Assembly (NCBI GenBank): GCA_002309875.1
Contig: DBYM01000036.1
Span: 1,333-7,800, forward strand
DNA from: Cyanobacteria bacterium UBA1186
Lineage (GTDB): Bacteria > Cyanobacteriota > Vampirovibrionia > Gastranaerophilales > Gastranaerophilaceae
Length of the DNA: 6,468 nucleotides
Reading direction: 5' to 3'
Made by a program: the position numbers and the translations under genes. Positions 5,049 to 6,468 of this stretch are shown here, piece by piece. Position 1 is the first letter of the stretch; every line of letters begins with the position of its first letter. The notes below the pieces were generated by a model that saw only the letters and a program-made list of their open reading frames with translations, was not told the DNA's origin and made no database searches.

Positions 5049-5831
5049 ATGGAAATTATAAAAGACGAATTGGAAACCGTTAAAAAATATATTATGGAGG
5101 ATTTCAGAGAGCCGCTGCCGGATAATGTTTTGGAAAAATTTATTACGGGCCCGTCAAAAAGAATTCGTTCGGCTCTTGGAATTTTGTACCTGAGAGCAAA
5201 TGACAAAATTCTGACGCCCGAAATCTGTAAGATACTTGCGGCAGGAGAAATTATACATAATTCATCACTGCTTCACGATGATGTTATTGATGATGCGGAA
5301 GAAAGACGGGGAAATACCACAATCGCCAACGAATTTACACCAAAAATTTCCATTCTTGCGGGAGATTATCTGCTTTTAAATGCAACCGAAAAACTCAGAA
5401 ATCTGAGTGCTGATATTCAGGACAAATTCAGACTTTGTATAAAAAAGATGGTTGAAGGCGAAATAAAACAGTATTTTCTCAGAGAACAAACCCCTTCCAT
5501 AGAAAAATATATTGAAATCTGCGAGGATAAAACCGCTTCTCTTTTCGCAGCCGTTCTTGAATCCGTCGCAGAAATTTCAGGGTTAAATTCAAAAACCGCA
5601 TACGATTTCGGAAAATCCTTCGGAATTTGTTTCCAATTAAAGAACGATTTGGACGAAACTTCCGCCTTAAATGACACAAAAAACGGGATTAAAACCGCAA
5701 AAGACATTATAGGCATTGAAAACACATTAATTTTGTCGGATAATTACAAAAGGGAAATGAAAAATATTCTTGATGATATGCCCATAAGTCGTTACAAGAG
5801 AGAGTTAGAGGATTTGGTAAATAAATTATGA
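5049..5831 (+). CDS. short all-trans polyprenyl diphosphate synthase
   Basis: The enzyme condenses isopentenyl diphosphate onto an allylic diphosphate in the cytoplasm to make a polyprenyl chain for lipid carriers or quinones. The family signature is clear: GPSKRIRSAL (34-43, IPP-binding Lys/Arg), the first Asp-rich motif LLHDDVIDDAEERRG (74-88; D77, D78, D81), KT at 161-162, and the second Asp-rich region FQLKNDLDE (195-203). In the second motif the usual DDxxD reads NDxxD, so the first Asp is Asn199. At 260 residues it is shorter than the usual 300-330, and the C-terminal end is abbreviated. Product chain length cannot be read from this. No Shine-Dalgarno precedes the ATG, and a TATGAT box ends 6 nt upstream, so it may be leaderless. 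Its stop overlaps the lepB start. Confidence 0.92.
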   Translation: MEIIKDELETVKKYIMEDFREPLPDNVLEKFITGPSKRIRSALGILYLRANDKILTPEICKILAAGEIIHNSSLLHDDVIDDAEERRGNTTIANEFTPKISILAGDYLLLNATEKLRNLSADIQDKFRLCIKKMVEGEIKQYFLREQTPSIEKYIEICEDKTASLFAAVLESVAEISGLNSKTAYDFGKSFGICFQLKNDLDETSALNDTKNGIKTAKDIIGIENTLILSDNYKREMKNILDDMPISRYKRELEDLVNKL

Positions 5832-6468
5832 TTGATAAAGAAAAACTGAAAGCCGGTACAAAAGAAACAATCGATACCATAGTTTTTGTTATCGTGGCGG
5901 TAATTTTGATAAGATTTTTTATAGCCGAACTGCGCTGGATTCCGTCAGGCTCAATGAAACCAACCCTCGTTGAAGGAGACAGAATCGTCGTTGAAAAACT
6001 TACAAAATTCCCTAACATAATTTCAAACCACGCTTTTGAAAACACCCCGAAACGCGGTGATGTTATGATTTTCTATCCGCCTTTCGTAAAACTGAAAACC
6101 AACCCGTGGGCAGTTTTCAGCAGACTGACAGGATTTTTCTGCAAAGATGTCGCATATATTAAACGTGTTATCGGGCTTCCGGGAGAAAAGTTTGAAATAA
6201 AAGAAATGAATGGTGCCTACACTGTTTATATAAACGACAAACCGCTTGAAGAAGATTATATTAAAGATAAGTACGAATACCACAAGTGCCGTGCAAATAT
6301 GTATTGCGGACCGTTTGTAATCCCCGAAGGACACTATTTTATGATGGGCGATAACAGAGGAAACTCACAGGACAGCCGTTTTTGGGGAACTTTGCCGAGA
6401 GAAAGATTTATCGGACGTGCGGTTTTTGTTTTCTGGCCGCCAAGACATATCGACATAATCGAAGGGGG
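5828..6468 (+). CDS. lepB: signal peptidase I (3' end outside window)
   Basis: This membrane-bound serine protease removes signal peptides from exported proteins. A single N-terminal membrane segment spans about residues 15-33 (TIVFVIVAVILIRFFIA). It is followed by box B, PSGSMKPTL with the nucleophile S42, and box D, YIKRVIGLPGE with the general-base K112. Box E, GDNRGNSQDSRFWG (174-187), comes last. The catalytic domain is essentially complete at 213 residues when the window ends. A loop of about 30 residues between GDVMIFYPP and the box D lysine carries the segment NPWAVFSRLTGFFCKD. The start ATG overlaps the prenyl synthase TGA (ATGA), so the two are co-transcribed and probably translationally coupled. 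Confidence 0.97.
   Translation, partial: MIDKEKLKAGTKETIDTIVFVIVAVILIRFFIAELRWIPSGSMKPTLVEGDRIVVEKLTKFPNIISNHAFENTPKRGDVMIFYPPFVKLKTNPWAVFSRLTGFFCKDVAYIKRVIGLPGEKFEIKEMNGAYTVYINDKPLEEDYIKDKYEYHKCRANMYCGPFVIPEGHYFMMGDNRGNSQDSRFWGTLPRERFIGRAVFVFWPPRHIDIIEG

Noticed and set aside
5417..6334. Minus-strand frames of 66-112 codons
   Set aside because: They lie opposite the polyprenyl synthase and signal peptidase genes, both firmly identified by active-site motifs.

Overview
This window is about 40% GC by eye, has bacterial gene density, and holds five complete genes and two cut by its edges. I think it comes from a Gastranaerophilales-like (Melainabacteria) bacterium, a non-photosynthetic gut relative of Cyanobacteria. 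The reasons are the base composition, the style of the hypothetical proteins (especially a short N-terminal CPHG...CPxC motif I associate with that group) and short tandem repeats. This placement is an inference; an anaerobic Firmicute-like genome is not excluded.

Layout. (1) 1-3845, minus strand: a cobalamin-type riboswitch leader, a 232-aa protein with a Cys/His N-terminus (TTG start), an overlapping 500-aa membrane protein containing an internal duplication, then valS, whose 3' end lies off the left edge. (2) 3846-3960: a promoter whose -35 box sits inside an 18-bp tandem repeat, followed by a 7-bp tandem repeat. (3) 3961-4909, minus strand: a fragment of a 2-hydroxyacid dehydrogenase that stops after the N-terminal domain, and an unrecognised 168-aa protein with a GTG start. 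(4) 5049-6468, plus strand: a short all-trans polyprenyl diphosphate synthase overlapping by ATGA with lepB (signal peptidase I), which runs off the right edge.

The main discovery candidate is the riboswitch at about 3692-3845. Its core matches the short cobalamin class: a GGGAA block, a CGGG-UGAAAUU-CCCG hairpin, and AGCCGGAAUACC closing a P2-like stem. A downstream hairpin loop can form a 4-bp kissing contact with the first loop. The next hairpin pairs nine bases across the Shine-Dalgarno of the 232-aa gene. A perfect 9-bp alternative pairing back into the aptamer core is incompatible with that hairpin. This makes a coherent translational OFF-switch model in which the ligand leaves the SD-sequestering hairpin free to form. 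Neither controlled gene looks like a known B12 transporter, biosynthesis enzyme or B12-independent isozyme, so this would be an uncharacterised B12-linked membrane module.

The prenyl synthase (lipid carrier or quinone tail) and LepB (secretion) form a housekeeping envelope pair. valS is a housekeeping gene that probably also has its own extended -10 promoter.
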